Shown here: piece by piece, positions 26,726 to 36,591 of the stretch
How the letters are laid out: each line of letters begins with the position of its first letter
Numbering within the stretch: position 1 is the first letter of the stretch
From: XYD12-FULL-36-8 sp041739035
GTDB taxonomy: Bacteria > Bacteroidota > Ignavibacteria > Ignavibacteriales > Ignavibacteriaceae
Direction: 5' to 3'
Assembly (NCBI GenBank): GCA_041739035.1
Contig: JBGSOQ010000062.1
Location: forward strand, 62,001 to 126,000
DNA: 64,000 nt
Made by a program: the position numbers and the translations under genes
Notes under the pieces: generated by a model
What the model was told of the DNA's origin: nothing
Databases searched by the model: none
Seen by the model: the letters and a program-made list of their open reading frames with translations, nothing else

Positions 26726-27538
26726 ATGAACTGGCAAGAATTAGTACCTGAGTTAAAAAAGTATTTAACAGAATTTGGTGTTCACATCATTTCTGCGTTG
26801 ATAATCCTGGTCATAGGTTTTTGGGTTTCAAAATCTCTGACGAAAATATTAAAGAAGGTACTTACCAGAAGAAATGTTGATATAACACTTATTGGTTTCT
26901 TAACCAGTGCTTTAAAATTTGCTCTATATTTGTTTGTCATTATTGCCGCTGTAGGACAGTTAGGTATAGAAACGACATCGTTTATCGCCGCTTTAGGTGC
27001 AGCCGGACTGGCTATCGGTTTAGCTTTACAGGGTTCACTCGCTAATGTTGCTGCAGGTGTTATGTTAATTATCTTTAGACAGGTAAAGGTTGGACAATTT
27101 GTAGAAAGCGGCGGTGTTAGCGGTACAGTTGAAAAGGTTGGAATATTTAACACTACGTTGCTAACCATAGATAACAAAGTGATTTTTATTCCTAACTCAA
27201 AACTGATCAATGATAACATAATTAATTATTCAGAGAAAGAAACCAGAAGAATCGATTTGGTTTTTGGCATTAGCTATAAAGATGATATTGATAAAGCAAA
27301 AAATATTATAAAAAACATAATTGATTCTGATCCGCTAATTCTAAAAGAGCCTGCGTCAGTGATTGTTGTTGGTGAACTTGCTGATAACAGTGTAAACATT
27401 TTTGCAAGACCCTGGGTCAATACGCAAGACTTCTTTGAAGTTAAATTCAGATTAATTGAATTGGTAAAGAAAAAATTTGATGAGGAAAAAATATCTATTC
27501 CATTTCCACAGAGAGATGTTCATATTCATCAGAGTTAA
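26726..27538 (+). CDS. mscS: Small-conductance mechanosensitive channel, MscS family
   Basis: 270 residues, close to E. coli MscS in length. Three N-terminal membrane helices (about 18-38, 60-85, 88-118) lead into the pore helix with Gly/Ala packing (FIAALGAAGLAIGLALQGSLANVAAG). The beta domain follows (VKVGQFVESGGVSGTVEKVGIFNTTLLTID, then IFIPNSKLINDNIINYS), and the C-terminal alpha/beta domain ends at IPFPQRDVHI. It should open under membrane tension to relieve osmotic shock. It is located 25 bp after the DUF3078 gene and is probably co-transcribed with it. Confidence 0.93.
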   Translation: MNWQELVPELKKYLTEFGVHIISALIILVIGFWVSKSLTKILKKVLTRRNVDITLIGFLTSALKFALYLFVIIAAVGQLGIETTSFIAALGAAGLAIGLALQGSLANVAAGVMLIIFRQVKVGQFVESGGVSGTVEKVGIFNTTLLTIDNKVIFIPNSKLINDNIINYSEKETRRIDLVFGISYKDDIDKAKNIIKNIIDSDPLILKEPASVIVVGELADNSVNIFARPWVNTQDFFEVKFRLIELVKKKFDEEKISIPFPQRDVHIHQS

Positions 27539-27559
27539 TTTTTATTCGATATTTTTAAT

Positions 27560-27600
27560 CGCTTGTCATTCTCACGTATGTGGGAATCTATTTTTAGACT
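27560..27600. repeat. Short dispersed-repeat fragment (CATTCTCACG...GTGGGAATC)
   Basis: CATTCTCAC and GTGGGAATC sit back to back as an imperfect hairpin around a GTAT turn. This type of element is common between bacterial genes. The long open frame of the next gene runs backwards through it to a TTG at 27563, which is why I place that gene's start downstream at 27617. Confidence 0.5.
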
Positions 27601-27616
27601 GATAACAGGATTTAAT

Positions 27617-29182
27617 ATGAGCTTAACAGATAAATTTATTTCCGATCTAACTGAAGGATATACTTTTAAAGGTGATTCTTTAATTCTCGGCACTGCAATT
27701 TATAATAATGAACCGCAGCAAAATCTTCATATCAAAATTCCACTTAGCACTATAAACAGACACGGTTTAATTGCAGGAGCTACAGGTACGGGCAAAACAA
27801 AAACAGTTCAAATATTTGCAGAAGCATTATCCGAAAAAAGTATTCCTGTTTTGTTGATGGATATTAAAGGAGATTTAAGCGGCATTGCTGAAGAAGGAAC
27901 TTTAAATCCTAAAATAGAAGAAAGACATTCTAAGATTGGTATCAAATATCAACCAAAAAGTTTTCCTGTAGAGTTTCTTACTTTATCTGAAGAAAAAGGA
28001 ACTCGACTGCGTGCAACCGTTTCAGAGTTTGGTCCGGTGTTAGTTTCAAAAATTCTGGAATTGAATGACACACAATCGGGCTTGCTGGCAATCCTCTTTA
28101 AATATTGTGATGATAACAATCTTGCACTTCTCGATTTAAAGGACTTGAAAAAAGTATTGCAATTTGCCACCACTGAAGGAAAGCAAGAGATTGCAAAAGA
28201 TTATGGTTCAATTTCTCCGACATCAATCGGAACAATTTTAAGAAAAGTAGTTGAACTTGAACAGCAAGGTGCTGAAACATTTTTTGGTGAGAAATCATTT
28301 GAAGTTGAGGATCTTTTAAGGGTTGATGAAAATGGGAATGGAGTAATATCAATTTTAAGACTAATCGATATTCAGGATAGACCAAAATTATTTTCTACAT
28401 TTATGCTTTCGATGCTGGCAGAAATTTACTCAAGCTTTCCTGAGCTTGGTGATAAAGCTGAACCAAAATTAGTTATCGTAATAGATGAAGCTCATCTTAT
28501 ATTTAAAGAAGCAAGCAAAGCATTGTTGGATCAGATAGAAACAATAATAAAACTTATAAGATCAAAAGGTGTGGGTATTTATTTCTGCACACAAAATCCA
28601 ACTGATGTTCCTCAAGCTGTTTTAAGTCAGCTTGGATTAAAAATACAACATGCACTGCGAGCATTTACTGCACAAGATAGAAAAATGATTAAACTAACTT
28701 CAGAAAATTATCCTATCTCTGAATATTATAAGACTGATGAATTACTTACATCTCTCGGAATCGGCGAAGCTGCAATTAGTGCATTAAATGAAAAAGGAGT
28801 TCCTACTCCCCTTGCAGCAACATTGCTGTGTGCACCAAGATCACGAATGGATATTTTAACAAATGATGAATTGACTTCTAAAATCAATGCTTCTAAAATT
28901 CTTGCTAAATATAATCAAGCTATCGATCGTGAAAGCGCTTATGAAATTCTTAATAAGAAATTAGATGCGGCTCGTGAATTTGATTTACAAATTCCTGATG
29001 AACAAAACAGAACTTATGATCGGCAGCCACGAACTAACACAAAAACAAGTACAAGAAAAGAAAAAAGCACTGTTGATAAAGTTGTGAATAGCCCGCTTTC
29101 AAAACAGATAGGTAGAACTTTGGTTAGAGAAATTACACGTGGAATTTTTGGTGTGCTTGGCATAGGTGGAAGAAAAAGATAA
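27617..29182 (+). CDS. HerA-like ATPase, DUF853 family
   Basis: About 521 residues from the ATG at 27617, which is preceded by AGGA; earlier in-frame codons fall in a repeat. Walker A is in HGLIAGATGTGKTKTVQ, followed by the family's LLMDIKGDLSGIAEEG. Walker B is in KLVIVIDEAHLIFKEA, and a sensor-like GVGIYFCTQNPTDVP follows, with arginine-rich HALRAFTAQDRK. The C-terminal 60 residues are basic and low in complexity before a final IGRTLVREITRGIFG. This matches the cytosolic YjgR/DUF853 proteins; their biological role is poorly known. Confidence 0.88.
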   Translation: MSLTDKFISDLTEGYTFKGDSLILGTAIYNNEPQQNLHIKIPLSTINRHGLIAGATGTGKTKTVQIFAEALSEKSIPVLLMDIKGDLSGIAEEGTLNPKIEERHSKIGIKYQPKSFPVEFLTLSEEKGTRLRATVSEFGPVLVSKILELNDTQSGLLAILFKYCDDNNLALLDLKDLKKVLQFATTEGKQEIAKDYGSISPTSIGTILRKVVELEQQGAETFFGEKSFEVEDLLRVDENGNGVISILRLIDIQDRPKLFSTFMLSMLAEIYSSFPELGDKAEPKLVIVIDEAHLIFKEASKALLDQIETIIKLIRSKGVGIYFCTQNPTDVPQAVLSQLGLKIQHALRAFTAQDRKMIKLTSENYPISEYYKTDELLTSLGIGEAAISALNEKGVPTPLAATLLCAPRSRMDILTNDELTSKINASKILAKYNQAIDRESAYEILNKKLDAAREFDLQIPDEQNRTYDRQPRTNTKTSTRKEKSTVDKVVNSPLSKQIGRTLVREITRGIFGVLGIGGRKR

Positions 29183-29184
29183 TT

Positions 29185-30819
29185 ATGAAAAAAGTTTACT
29201 TAACAGTATTTTATTTATTTTTATCAGCAGTTCAATACTCTCAAACAATTTCCGTTTCAGGAAATATTAGAAATGTTACAACTAACTCCCCGATCGAAGG
29301 CGCAAAAGTACAAATCAAAAACATATCCAATGGAATGATTGATTCTGTATTCTCCGATTTAATAGGAAATTGGCAGTATGATATAGCAACATCTGTTGAA
29401 GATGATATTAATTATCTACCAACTAGCTTAGAAGTGATGCAAAATTTTCCTAACCCGTTTAATCCATCTACTAAAATTGGATTTTTAATTCCCATCGATG
29501 AAAATGTTTCTATTTCTGTTCACAATATTCTTGGTGAGCTGGTCGATGTTAAAAGTTCATTTCTTACTAAAGGTAATTATGTTGTTGATTGGTGCAGTAA
29601 AGGAAGTGCAGGAGTATATTTTTACACCATTACCTATGGAAATCAATCCATAACAAAAAAAATGATTCAGCTTGATGGCGGTAATGGCATTGGTCTTGGA
29701 GAAATTAGATCAGGGATATCAAGTACAGCTAGTAAGAATAATACAATACCATTATATAATATTGAAATTGTTATTAATAAATTTTCATATGCGGCTGATA
29801 CTACTTTAGCAGATATTGCCGGCGGAGAAAACTTTTCAACTTTTCTTCAAACTGTTCACTCAAAATACACTTTGATTGATTTACACAACGATGTTCTTGA
29901 AGTTATGGTAGGTGATCCAAGTTACCATCTTACAGATTTTCATACTTACAATCACACCGATATCCCGAGATTGCAGCAAGGCGGAGTTGATATTCAGTTC
30001 TTTTCAATTTGGGTAAGTCCTACTTCTTATACTAATTATTTTGATCAAGCACTTGTAATGCGTGATTTATTTTATTCAGAGCTTGCCGCAAACACTTTAA
30101 CGATTGAGCAAGCAACAACAATAGATCAGTCTCTGCAAATAAACGAGCAAAATAAAATTGCAGCAGTTATTGGCGTTGAAGGTGGACATCATATTGAGGA
30201 AAGTATTGATAAACTTGTGCAGTTGTATAATGCTGGAATGAGATATTTAACAATCACCTGGAATAACAGTGTAAGCTGGGCAATCTCCGCAGCCGATAGC
30301 CGATCTACAACTCAAGGATTGAATATTTTTGGGCGACAGATTATTAGAACATTGGATTCTCTTGGCGTGATCATTGATGTTTCGCATACTGGGATAAAAA
30401 CAATTCAGGATATTTTACAGGTAACTAATAATCCAATAGTAGCTACTCACTCAGGTGCAAGAGCAATAAGAAATCACACAAGAAATTTATATGATGATCA
30501 AATCCAGGCAATCGCGAATACTGGGGGCGTAATTGGAATCGTATTTTATCCACCATTTCTGGTAAATCCTACTCCCGCTTATATTAGTGATGTAGTCGCA
30601 CATATCGATCATATAGTAAACTTAGTTGGGACAGATTTTGTTGCTATAGGTTCAGATTTTGACGGAATTGGAACGAATGTAGTAGTAGGGTTAGAAGATG
30701 TTTCTAAATACCCTGATTTAACTTTAGCATTACTTGAGCATGGATATACCGAATTAGAAGTTGCAAAGTTTTTAGGTGGAAATTTTAAGAGAGTTTTTGA
30801 ACAAGTTTGTGGTAACTAA
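29185..30819 (+). CDS. Membrane dipeptidase (peptidase M19) with internal sorting-type domain
   Basis: 544 residues. Signal peptide 1-19 (VFYLFLSAVQYSQ); a short carboxypeptidase-regulatory-like segment at about 21-70 (SVSGNIRNVTTNSPIEGAKV). At 87-162 there is a complete NFPNPFNPSTKIGF ... SITKKMIQLDG domain of the kind normally found at the extreme C-terminus. The M19 dipeptidase domain follows from about 225, with metal ligands in DLHNDVLE (H234, D236), GVEGGHH, VSHTG, ATHSGAR and GSDFDGIG. It should hydrolyse dipeptides outside the cytoplasm, possibly D-amino-acid-containing ones. It is two bases from the HerA-like gene and convergent, 2 bp apart, with the M23 peptidase gene. Confidence 0.88.
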   Translation: MKKVYLTVFYLFLSAVQYSQTISVSGNIRNVTTNSPIEGAKVQIKNISNGMIDSVFSDLIGNWQYDIATSVEDDINYLPTSLEVMQNFPNPFNPSTKIGFLIPIDENVSISVHNILGELVDVKSSFLTKGNYVVDWCSKGSAGVYFYTITYGNQSITKKMIQLDGGNGIGLGEIRSGISSTASKNNTIPLYNIEIVINKFSYAADTTLADIAGGENFSTFLQTVHSKYTLIDLHNDVLEVMVGDPSYHLTDFHTYNHTDIPRLQQGGVDIQFFSIWVSPTSYTNYFDQALVMRDLFYSELAANTLTIEQATTIDQSLQINEQNKIAAVIGVEGGHHIEESIDKLVQLYNAGMRYLTITWNNSVSWAISAADSRSTTQGLNIFGRQIIRTLDSLGVIIDVSHTGIKTIQDILQVTNNPIVATHSGARAIRNHTRNLYDDQIQAIANTGGVIGIVFYPPFLVNPTPAYISDVVAHIDHIVNLVGTDFVAIGSDFDGIGTNVVVGLEDVSKYPDLTLALLEHGYTELEVAKFLGGNFKRVFEQVCGN

Positions 30820-30821
30820 AA

Positions 30822-31922
30822 TTATTTAACCAGCATCATCTTTTTATTTTCTCTAAAAATATTCTTTCCCTTTGCTGATTGAACATTTAGTGAATAAATA
30901 TAAACACCTGATGGTAATTCATCAGCAAAAAATAATTCGTGGTAAATTCCCTCACTTCGTTCTTCTTCAACTAAAGTAGCAATTTCACTTCCTAGTAAAT
31001 CATAAATTTTTAGTTGCACATAACTTCTTTGCGGTATTTCAAACCTTATAGATGTGGAAGGGTTGAACGGATTAGGATAATTTTGTGAAAGACTAAAATT
31101 ATTTACCTCAACTTCATTCTCAGCAATACCGGTTAGTGGATCAGCATTCACAACCTGCCCAGCATAAACAGTAACAACTCTTGTGTAACCCATTGATGGT
31201 GCTGAAACAGTGTAAGTTCCGGGCTTAACATCACCAATGGCATAATTTTCATTATAAAAATCATCTGAGCCAATTTTGGTATCTGCAAATAAATAGGTTA
31301 GGGAGTAACCATAAGTTGTGTAAGGTGGTCTTGGTTTTGGATCGGGAGTAATGTTAACTCTCGTTTCATCGGGTGCATTAGGCACTCTGCCATAAATTGC
31401 ACCCATTCCCGTTATGCTGCACCAGAGTTCAGCATTTCTTTTATTACGTAAACCGCTGCTTTGTGATCCCTTTCGGATTTCAAAATGTAAATGGGCACCT
31501 GTTGAGTAGCCAGTATTTCCTGAAAGCGCAATTGGCTGGCCTTTAATTACTGCTTGATTAACTGCAACAAAGGGTCGAGTTAAATGTCCATAAAGAAAAT
31601 AGTAGAATGAGTTGGTCCAATAACTTTTAATGAAGATATAATTACCGGCACCGTTTGGTTCATATCCTCCAAAAGCACCTGTATCGGTTGGGTTATATCC
31701 AACAAAAGAAACGATGCCATCTGTAGCTGAGTAAACTGTATCCCATCGAACAAGAATATCTATTCCGTTATGTGCATTACCAGGATTAGAAATACTAGGT
31801 TCACCATAAAGATAACTACCATTGGTTTGGATATTATTGGGCACAGGTCTGTCGATTCGAAAATTCTGAGCGTGATTAAAGAGAAACGGTGAGAGAAACA
31901 AAATTGTAAATAATATTCTCAT
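30822..31922 (-). CDS. M23-family metallopeptidase with C-terminal sorting domain
   Basis: 366 residues; signal peptide (ILFTILFLSPFLFNHAQN). The LytM/M23 domain at about 45-155 keeps the zinc site: H51 and D55 in HNGIDI, then YGHLT and the HxH of GAHLHFEIR (144-146). A middle domain of about 90 residues (YTVSAPSMGYTRVV) separates it from the sorting domain (LSQNYPNPFNPSTSIRFEIP ... NKKMMLVK). It probably cuts peptidoglycan peptide bridges or other Gly-rich peptides, of its own wall or of other cells. The gene lies downstream of the PorV-like gene in the same direction. Confidence 0.88.
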   Translation of the reverse strand: MRILFTILFLSPFLFNHAQNFRIDRPVPNNIQTNGSYLYGEPSISNPGNAHNGIDILVRWDTVYSATDGIVSFVGYNPTDTGAFGGYEPNGAGNYIFIKSYWTNSFYYFLYGHLTRPFVAVNQAVIKGQPIALSGNTGYSTGAHLHFEIRKGSQSSGLRNKRNAELWCSITGMGAIYGRVPNAPDETRVNITPDPKPRPPYTTYGYSLTYLFADTKIGSDDFYNENYAIGDVKPGTYTVSAPSMGYTRVVTVYAGQVVNADPLTGIAENEVEVNNFSLSQNYPNPFNPSTSIRFEIPQRSYVQLKIYDLLGSEIATLVEEERSEGIYHELFFADELPSGVYIYSLNVQSAKGKNIFRENKKMMLVK

Positions 31923-31950
31923 TCAACTCCTGTTTAATGGGTATAAGGGA

Positions 31951-32041
31951 AAAGATGTAAGGTATAAGGTTTATGGTATAAGAAAATTATTTAAAGCTTA
32001 CGTAACTCTATTTATTTTTCCTTATACCAAATACCTTACCG
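31951..32041. repeat. Inverted repeat between the M23 peptidase and PorV-like genes
   Basis: GTAAGGTATAAGG with TGGTATAAG on the left (about 31951-31982) matches, inverted and with a small insertion, CTTATACCAAATACCTTACC on the right (about 32020-32041). About 35 bp of loop lie between. Minus-strand transcription from 33061 would produce the hairpin after the PorV-like stop, so it may end or process the upstream transcript. Confidence 0.5.
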
Positions 32042-32053
32042 GGATTCCCTATT

Positions 32054-33061
32054 CTAAAAATTAATGCCAACAGAAAAATAATGTATCTCAGTCAATCGAC
32101 CGAAATCCTGATAAGCATAGTCGAGTTTTACTTTTATTAGATCTACAATTCTGTAATACAAACCAAAACCGAGTGTCAATCCTTTTTCAGAATCTTTCTC
32201 GAACAATGAATTGTAACCAGCTCTAACATGAATTATTTCATTCCAGGCATATTCTAATCCTGTGTTAAGATATTCCGTATGATCATTTGGATGAATTGCA
32301 TCTAGTCCTAAAGTTAAACGAGAAGTTCCTTCTTTAATTACGTCGGCAGATATTCCAAATCTAAATAAAAGCGGAAGATCAAATTTGTCTAATTCAATAT
32401 TAGAGTTAATCAAATTACTGCCGCCTGCTCCTGAAGGAAATACTACAGTAGCATCTCTACCGGAAAGCTGCATCTTTGTGCCGAAGTTTGAAATACTTGC
32501 AGCAAGTCTTAATTCGTTTAATACCGGAATTTTATACAGCGTTCCGATATCAATCGCAAGTCCTGTAGCATTCATATTCCACAGATTTTCACTTATATAC
32601 TTTAAATTAAACCCAATCGTAAAATTTTCTGTAAGAAATCTGGAATAGTTTAATCCAAGTACTAAAGTATTGTAGTCAAAAAATTCACCGGTGCCTTCCG
32701 GATTTTCAATTGTTCTAACTGCCATTTCATCCATAGAAAGAACTGAAACAAATGCACCAACGGTTCCTAAACCGGATAAGTTAGTTGCATAGGCGGCAAA
32801 GTCATGTCTAACATCAGCGTACAAAGCTGTATGATTAAAAAATGCTTCGTTAGAGACAATATTAGCCGTTCCACTTGGATTCCAGTATATAGCAGTGATG
32901 TCGTCTGAAATAGCAGTAAATGCACCACCCATTCCTATAGCTCTTGGACCAACATTAAATTTTAGAACCTGAGTTGCTGTTGTTCCTGTTTTTGTAGTCT
33001 GAGCAAACAAAACTGTGGAGCAAATACAAGCAGCTAAAATCATTAATAAATATTTATTCAT
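32054..33061 (-). CDS. PorV/PorQ-family outer-membrane protein (copy A)
   Basis: About 335 residues from the ATG at 33059-33061, which has AGGAG seven bases upstream; an upstream in-frame TTG is less likely. Signal peptide MNKYLLMILAACICSTVLFAQ. The mature start, LKFNVGPRAIGMGGAFTAISDDITAIYWNPSG, is the signature of the PorV/UPF0164 barrel family (FadL-like). The rest is barrel strands ending in FSVGINF. In type IX secretion PorV shuttles cargo from the translocon to the surface; paralogues elsewhere are tied to particular receptors. It follows a TonB receptor and a large surface protein, the same order as in the second cassette near 55 kb. Confidence 0.85.
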   Translation of the reverse strand: MNKYLLMILAACICSTVLFAQTTKTGTTATQVLKFNVGPRAIGMGGAFTAISDDITAIYWNPSGTANIVSNEAFFNHTALYADVRHDFAAYATNLSGLGTVGAFVSVLSMDEMAVRTIENPEGTGEFFDYNTLVLGLNYSRFLTENFTIGFNLKYISENLWNMNATGLAIDIGTLYKIPVLNELRLAASISNFGTKMQLSGRDATVVFPSGAGGSNLINSNIELDKFDLPLLFRFGISADVIKEGTSRLTLGLDAIHPNDHTEYLNTGLEYAWNEIIHVRAGYNSLFEKDSEKGLTLGFGLYYRIVDLIKVKLDYAYQDFGRLTEIHYFSVGINF

Positions 33062-33138
33062 AAAAATTCTCCTGATCAAACTCTATATTATTCATATTTC
33101 CTAAAGTCACCCATAGGGGGATTTAGGGGGCTCTTTTT

Positions 33139-36100
33139 TTATTTAATTAGTGCAAACTTTATTATTTTTTCTCCAATACCCGGTGCATCAATATGCGCAA
33201 GGTAAACTCCGTACGCTACACTAAAACCGTCTTGGTTTAATAGATTCCAGAACTCTCTTCCGTTATCCACCCCTGATTCATGCTCAATTGAAGTAACCAG
33301 TTCACCGCTAAGAGTATATATTCTGATTGTACACTGCATTGGTAGATTTTCAAAATATATTCTTCTTTCGCCGCGATTTTGTCCTGATAATTTATTTGCC
33401 GGTTCAATTTCATTTGCACCAACGTAGGGATTTGGAACTACATAAATATTATCCAGATTAGAAGATGCAAGTTGATTATCAACAAATCCTGCTTTTGTCT
33501 GAAGTGTGAAAACATCTGCTTTGCTAAATGGACGAGTTGTGTACATCAAATAAGCATCACCAGGATTTGGCTGAACAGAATCAGTCTCTGTTACACGCGC
33601 TGCAGTAAAACCCCATGATAATGTATCTGTACCAACTCCGGCAGCGCCAGGTAAAAAGAAAATAATCTCATCTCCACGAGTCCATGCAGAATCATTAACA
33701 GCTTTTTCTTCAAGAAGCGTAACAATCGGTATAGGAATTCCTGTGGAAACTTCTTCAACTTTATATTTAACAGGGATATCTATAAGAACTGGAGGAACTC
33801 GCTTCTTTGCAGTAGAAATATTTTGATCAGAGAAAGTAATTATATAATCACCTGCATATAATTTTTTACGGTTTCCTATCGAAGATATCTGCACGGCAAC
33901 TGGAATATTCAAATCAGGATCAGACCATTTAGATAATATGCTATTAAAAGTTAAAGAGGAATAATCATTTACTGTTAACAAAACTCCATCAAAAATAGGA
34001 TTGGAATCTTCACCTTTAAGCGCTGTGCTCTGATATACTGAGTAGCTCTTAAAAGTAATAAAGTATTCTGTAGCTTCGAGCATAGAACTGTTATCAGTTT
34101 TTTTAATCGCTCCTTTTTCAAAATTTAATTCATAATCAATGTTCAATTGATAAACTGCTCCTGCAGCATCTTTAACCTGCAAATTGGCATCATTAATAAT
34201 GTTTCCCTTTGAAAGGCTGGTAAATTTGTTGCCATATAAATAGAACGATTCAGTAGAAGATTTTTCTCCGAGCACAGAGTAATTCTTTGCCAGAACATTT
34301 CCTTCTGCCGTATATAAAGTATCCTTAAATGTTAGAGTATAGTTTTCATCCTTAACTTCAAGATCATTCAGTATATTAAACTCTACAAAGCCATTTCCAT
34401 AACCGTTAACCTGAGAAACATCGGTAAGCTCTTGAATGGTTGGCTTATCATATCCGGAAGCTCTTGGACCCGGAATTGCCTGAACAGTATTATCAGCAAA
34501 AGTAAGAAGACTTGTTATAGGGTCTGAAGAAATTTTCTTACTTGTTTCGGATGGTGGAATTCCAAGAGAATCACCATGATCATATGCAACAACAGCATAA
34601 TAATAAGTTTGTCCGTTTCTAACTTCATTCGAATCAACGAATGAATGACGAAGACCGGAATTAACACCCAAATAATAACTTATTCCCCTTCCCTGAAAAG
34701 GAACGGGATGAAATCCACGCCAGTCATTATTTAAATCCCACTTTGCTTCAAATCCATCAACACCTTTTAATGGTTCATACAAAAATTTTGAACCACGCCC
34801 ATCTGTTATGTTTTGTATGTCTGCAAAATCAGGACGAGTGCTTCTATAAATAACATAGCCTTCAAAATCTTTTCCTGTAATAGGATCTAAACTTTCTTCA
34901 GAACTTGTATCCCAATACAAGGTAACTTTTTTATCATCGGGTACAGCAGTTACTTTTGGAAGACTAGGTGGTTTAAAGAACTGATAATTTTTATTATAAA
35001 TATCCTGCACTGTTTCTGCAGTCAATAATAAATCATCAAGATCTTCGCCGAACAGAAATGCCATTGAGATTCGCTTAGTTTCACCTGGTGCTAATGAGAT
35101 ATGACCAGAACCATAAATAAATACTATATCTTCATCATTTGTTATTTCACTAAAACTACCCGGTTGAATTGCATTCCAAACATCTTCATCATATGCAATT
35201 CTCAAATCAGTAGCCCATTGAGAACTTTTAAAACTTGTAAGACCGATTTGATCTGCCTCATCTAAATCAGTGTATTCAAAATTAGGTTCACCGGGTTGCA
35301 GCGGATCGGGTCTTCCATCAGCTAATCTTAGTCCTGCTGTAGGAACTCCATCTCCCTCACCAAAATCTCCTGTACCCGGAATTCCATCAACACCTACATC
35401 ATTTGTTTCAGGATTCCAATCACCATCATTATCAATACCATCATCCTGTCTTTCATCAATCATTCCATCACCGTCATTGTCAATTCCATCAAAACCATTG
35501 CCGGGACTTTCAAGAAACTTGCATCCTAAATAACCAAGTTCTCTTCCCTGGTCTCCAATTCCATCTGGATCAAAAAAGTAAACCATATTTCTTGCATAAA
35601 GCGGTATTGTAGAATCATATGGAGCAATAAAAAGTCCGTTATCATCATCATTATCTTCACCGCCAATATCAGGATCCCCATAAATACCAAAGACAACACT
35701 ATCAAGAGGTGTGTCACTTACATTTGTAACAGACCAAACAAAAAATATTGCATTTGCAGCAAGTGAATTACTCCACTGAAACGCACGCGCATCAATCTGA
35801 ACACCTAACCCTTGCCGGCTGGGATCACCAGAAAACGGAAAGTAATTAAATTCTTTGTTATCTCTATCATCCATTGCAAAGAAAGCTTCCAGATCCGCAT
35901 TATTTTCTCCCTGAACTAAATATCCGGGCCAAACATATTCGCCTAATGTTTCATTATACCAATCTCTAGGCCAGCTATCCGGCTTGCCATCACGGTCAGA
36001 ATCAAACGATGGATTAGAGGCAATGTATGGCTGATTAGGATCCGCATAACCAGGTAAGGGCTGCCATTGCCACTTCAATCCGGTTGCAGGATCAATTTCT

Positions 36101-36570
36101 CTTAATCCTGGTCTGTCCCAATCATTCATACCATCGGTAATGATGTGAATTCTATTACCAGATGTATCTACAACCGATGCACCCACTATCGGACAGAATT
36201 GAAAAATATAAGGAGCATCGCGCCAGATAAGATTTGTAATTTCTCTTATGCCGCCAAAACCTGGTCCAATACCGCCATAGTTTTCAATTTCAACAGCAAT
36301 ATTATTTCCATTCATAAAAAACGATTTACGATCTTCATTGGCAGTATTCTTTTTTAAATAGTTTTGCTGCGAATACTTTAAAGAGCTCGAATTTGAAGGA
36401 TTAGAACTAACTGGTGCAGTTAACAATTTATTATATAGAAAGTCTTTTATTGCCTGGTGTTCAATTTGTCTTCTCTGCTTAACTTCTTCTGGCTGTGCAT
36501 TAATTGTTGCAGAAAGAAAAAGTAAAATAAGAACAACAGTGATTAAGTATTTTAATTTTATATTCAACAT
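33139..36570 (-). CDS. Large secreted surface protein with Ca-binding Asp-rich loops and VPNPY-type C-terminal domain (cassette A)
   Basis: 1143 residues with signal peptide (YLITVVLILLFLSATINAQ). Around residues 345-400 it has DGIDNDGDGMID and DDGIDNDGDWNP loops of the thrombospondin-3/EF-type calcium-binding pattern. FN3-like strands follow around 545-690 (KVTAVPDDKKVTLYWDTSSEES). The last 100 residues begin YVVPNPYVGAN and end GEKIIKFALIK, a sorting-type domain distinct from NYPNPFNP. It follows the TonB receptor gene by 21 bp and precedes a PorV-like gene. Function unknown; the context suggests a surface partner of the receptor in place of SusD. The ATG is set by GGAG seven bases upstream. 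Confidence 0.75.
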   Translation of the reverse strand: MLNIKLKYLITVVLILLFLSATINAQPEEVKQRRQIEHQAIKDFLYNKLLTAPVSSNPSNSSSLKYSQQNYLKKNTANEDRKSFFMNGNNIAVEIENYGGIGPGFGGIREITNLIWRDAPYIFQFCPIVGASVVDTSGNRIHIITDGMNDWDRPGLREIDPATGLKWQWQPLPGYADPNQPYIASNPSFDSDRDGKPDSWPRDWYNETLGEYVWPGYLVQGENNADLEAFFAMDDRDNKEFNYFPFSGDPSRQGLGVQIDARAFQWSNSLAANAIFFVWSVTNVSDTPLDSVVFGIYGDPDIGGEDNDDDNGLFIAPYDSTIPLYARNMVYFFDPDGIGDQGRELGYLGCKFLESPGNGFDGIDNDGDGMIDERQDDGIDNDGDWNPETNDVGVDGIPGTGDFGEGDGVPTAGLRLADGRPDPLQPGEPNFEYTDLDEADQIGLTSFKSSQWATDLRIAYDEDVWNAIQPGSFSEITNDEDIVFIYGSGHISLAPGETKRISMAFLFGEDLDDLLLTAETVQDIYNKNYQFFKPPSLPKVTAVPDDKKVTLYWDTSSEESLDPITGKDFEGYVIYRSTRPDFADIQNITDGRGSKFLYEPLKGVDGFEAKWDLNNDWRGFHPVPFQGRGISYYLGVNSGLRHSFVDSNEVRNGQTYYYAVVAYDHGDSLGIPPSETSKKISSDPITSLLTFADNTVQAIPGPRASGYDKPTIQELTDVSQVNGYGNGFVEFNILNDLEVKDENYTLTFKDTLYTAEGNVLAKNYSVLGEKSSTESFYLYGNKFTSLSKGNIINDANLQVKDAAGAVYQLNIDYELNFEKGAIKKTDNSSMLEATEYFITFKSYSVYQSTALKGEDSNPIFDGVLLTVNDYSSLTFNSILSKWSDPDLNIPVAVQISSIGNRKKLYAGDYIITFSDQNISTAKKRVPPVLIDIPVKYKVEEVSTGIPIPIVTLLEEKAVNDSAWTRGDEIIFFLPGAAGVGTDTLSWGFTAARVTETDSVQPNPGDAYLMYTTRPFSKADVFTLQTKAGFVDNQLASSNLDNIYVVPNPYVGANEIEPANKLSGQNRGERRIYFENLPMQCTIRIYTLSGELVTSIEHESGVDNGREFWNLLNQDGFSVAYGVYLAHIDAPGIGEKIIKFALIK

Positions 36571-36591
36571 TTCATTACTCCATAAATTTCA

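Noticed and set aside
33110..33138. Terminator after the 1143-residue protein gene
   Set aside because: The G-run and T-run (CATAGGGGGATTTAGGGGG, then CTCTTTTTTT) do not form a stem and the T-run is on the wrong side for the minus-strand gene.
35270..35533. Plus-strand Pro/Ser-rich frame
   Set aside because: It is the antisense of the Asp/Gly-rich loops in the 1143-residue protein; such composition gives long opposite frames.
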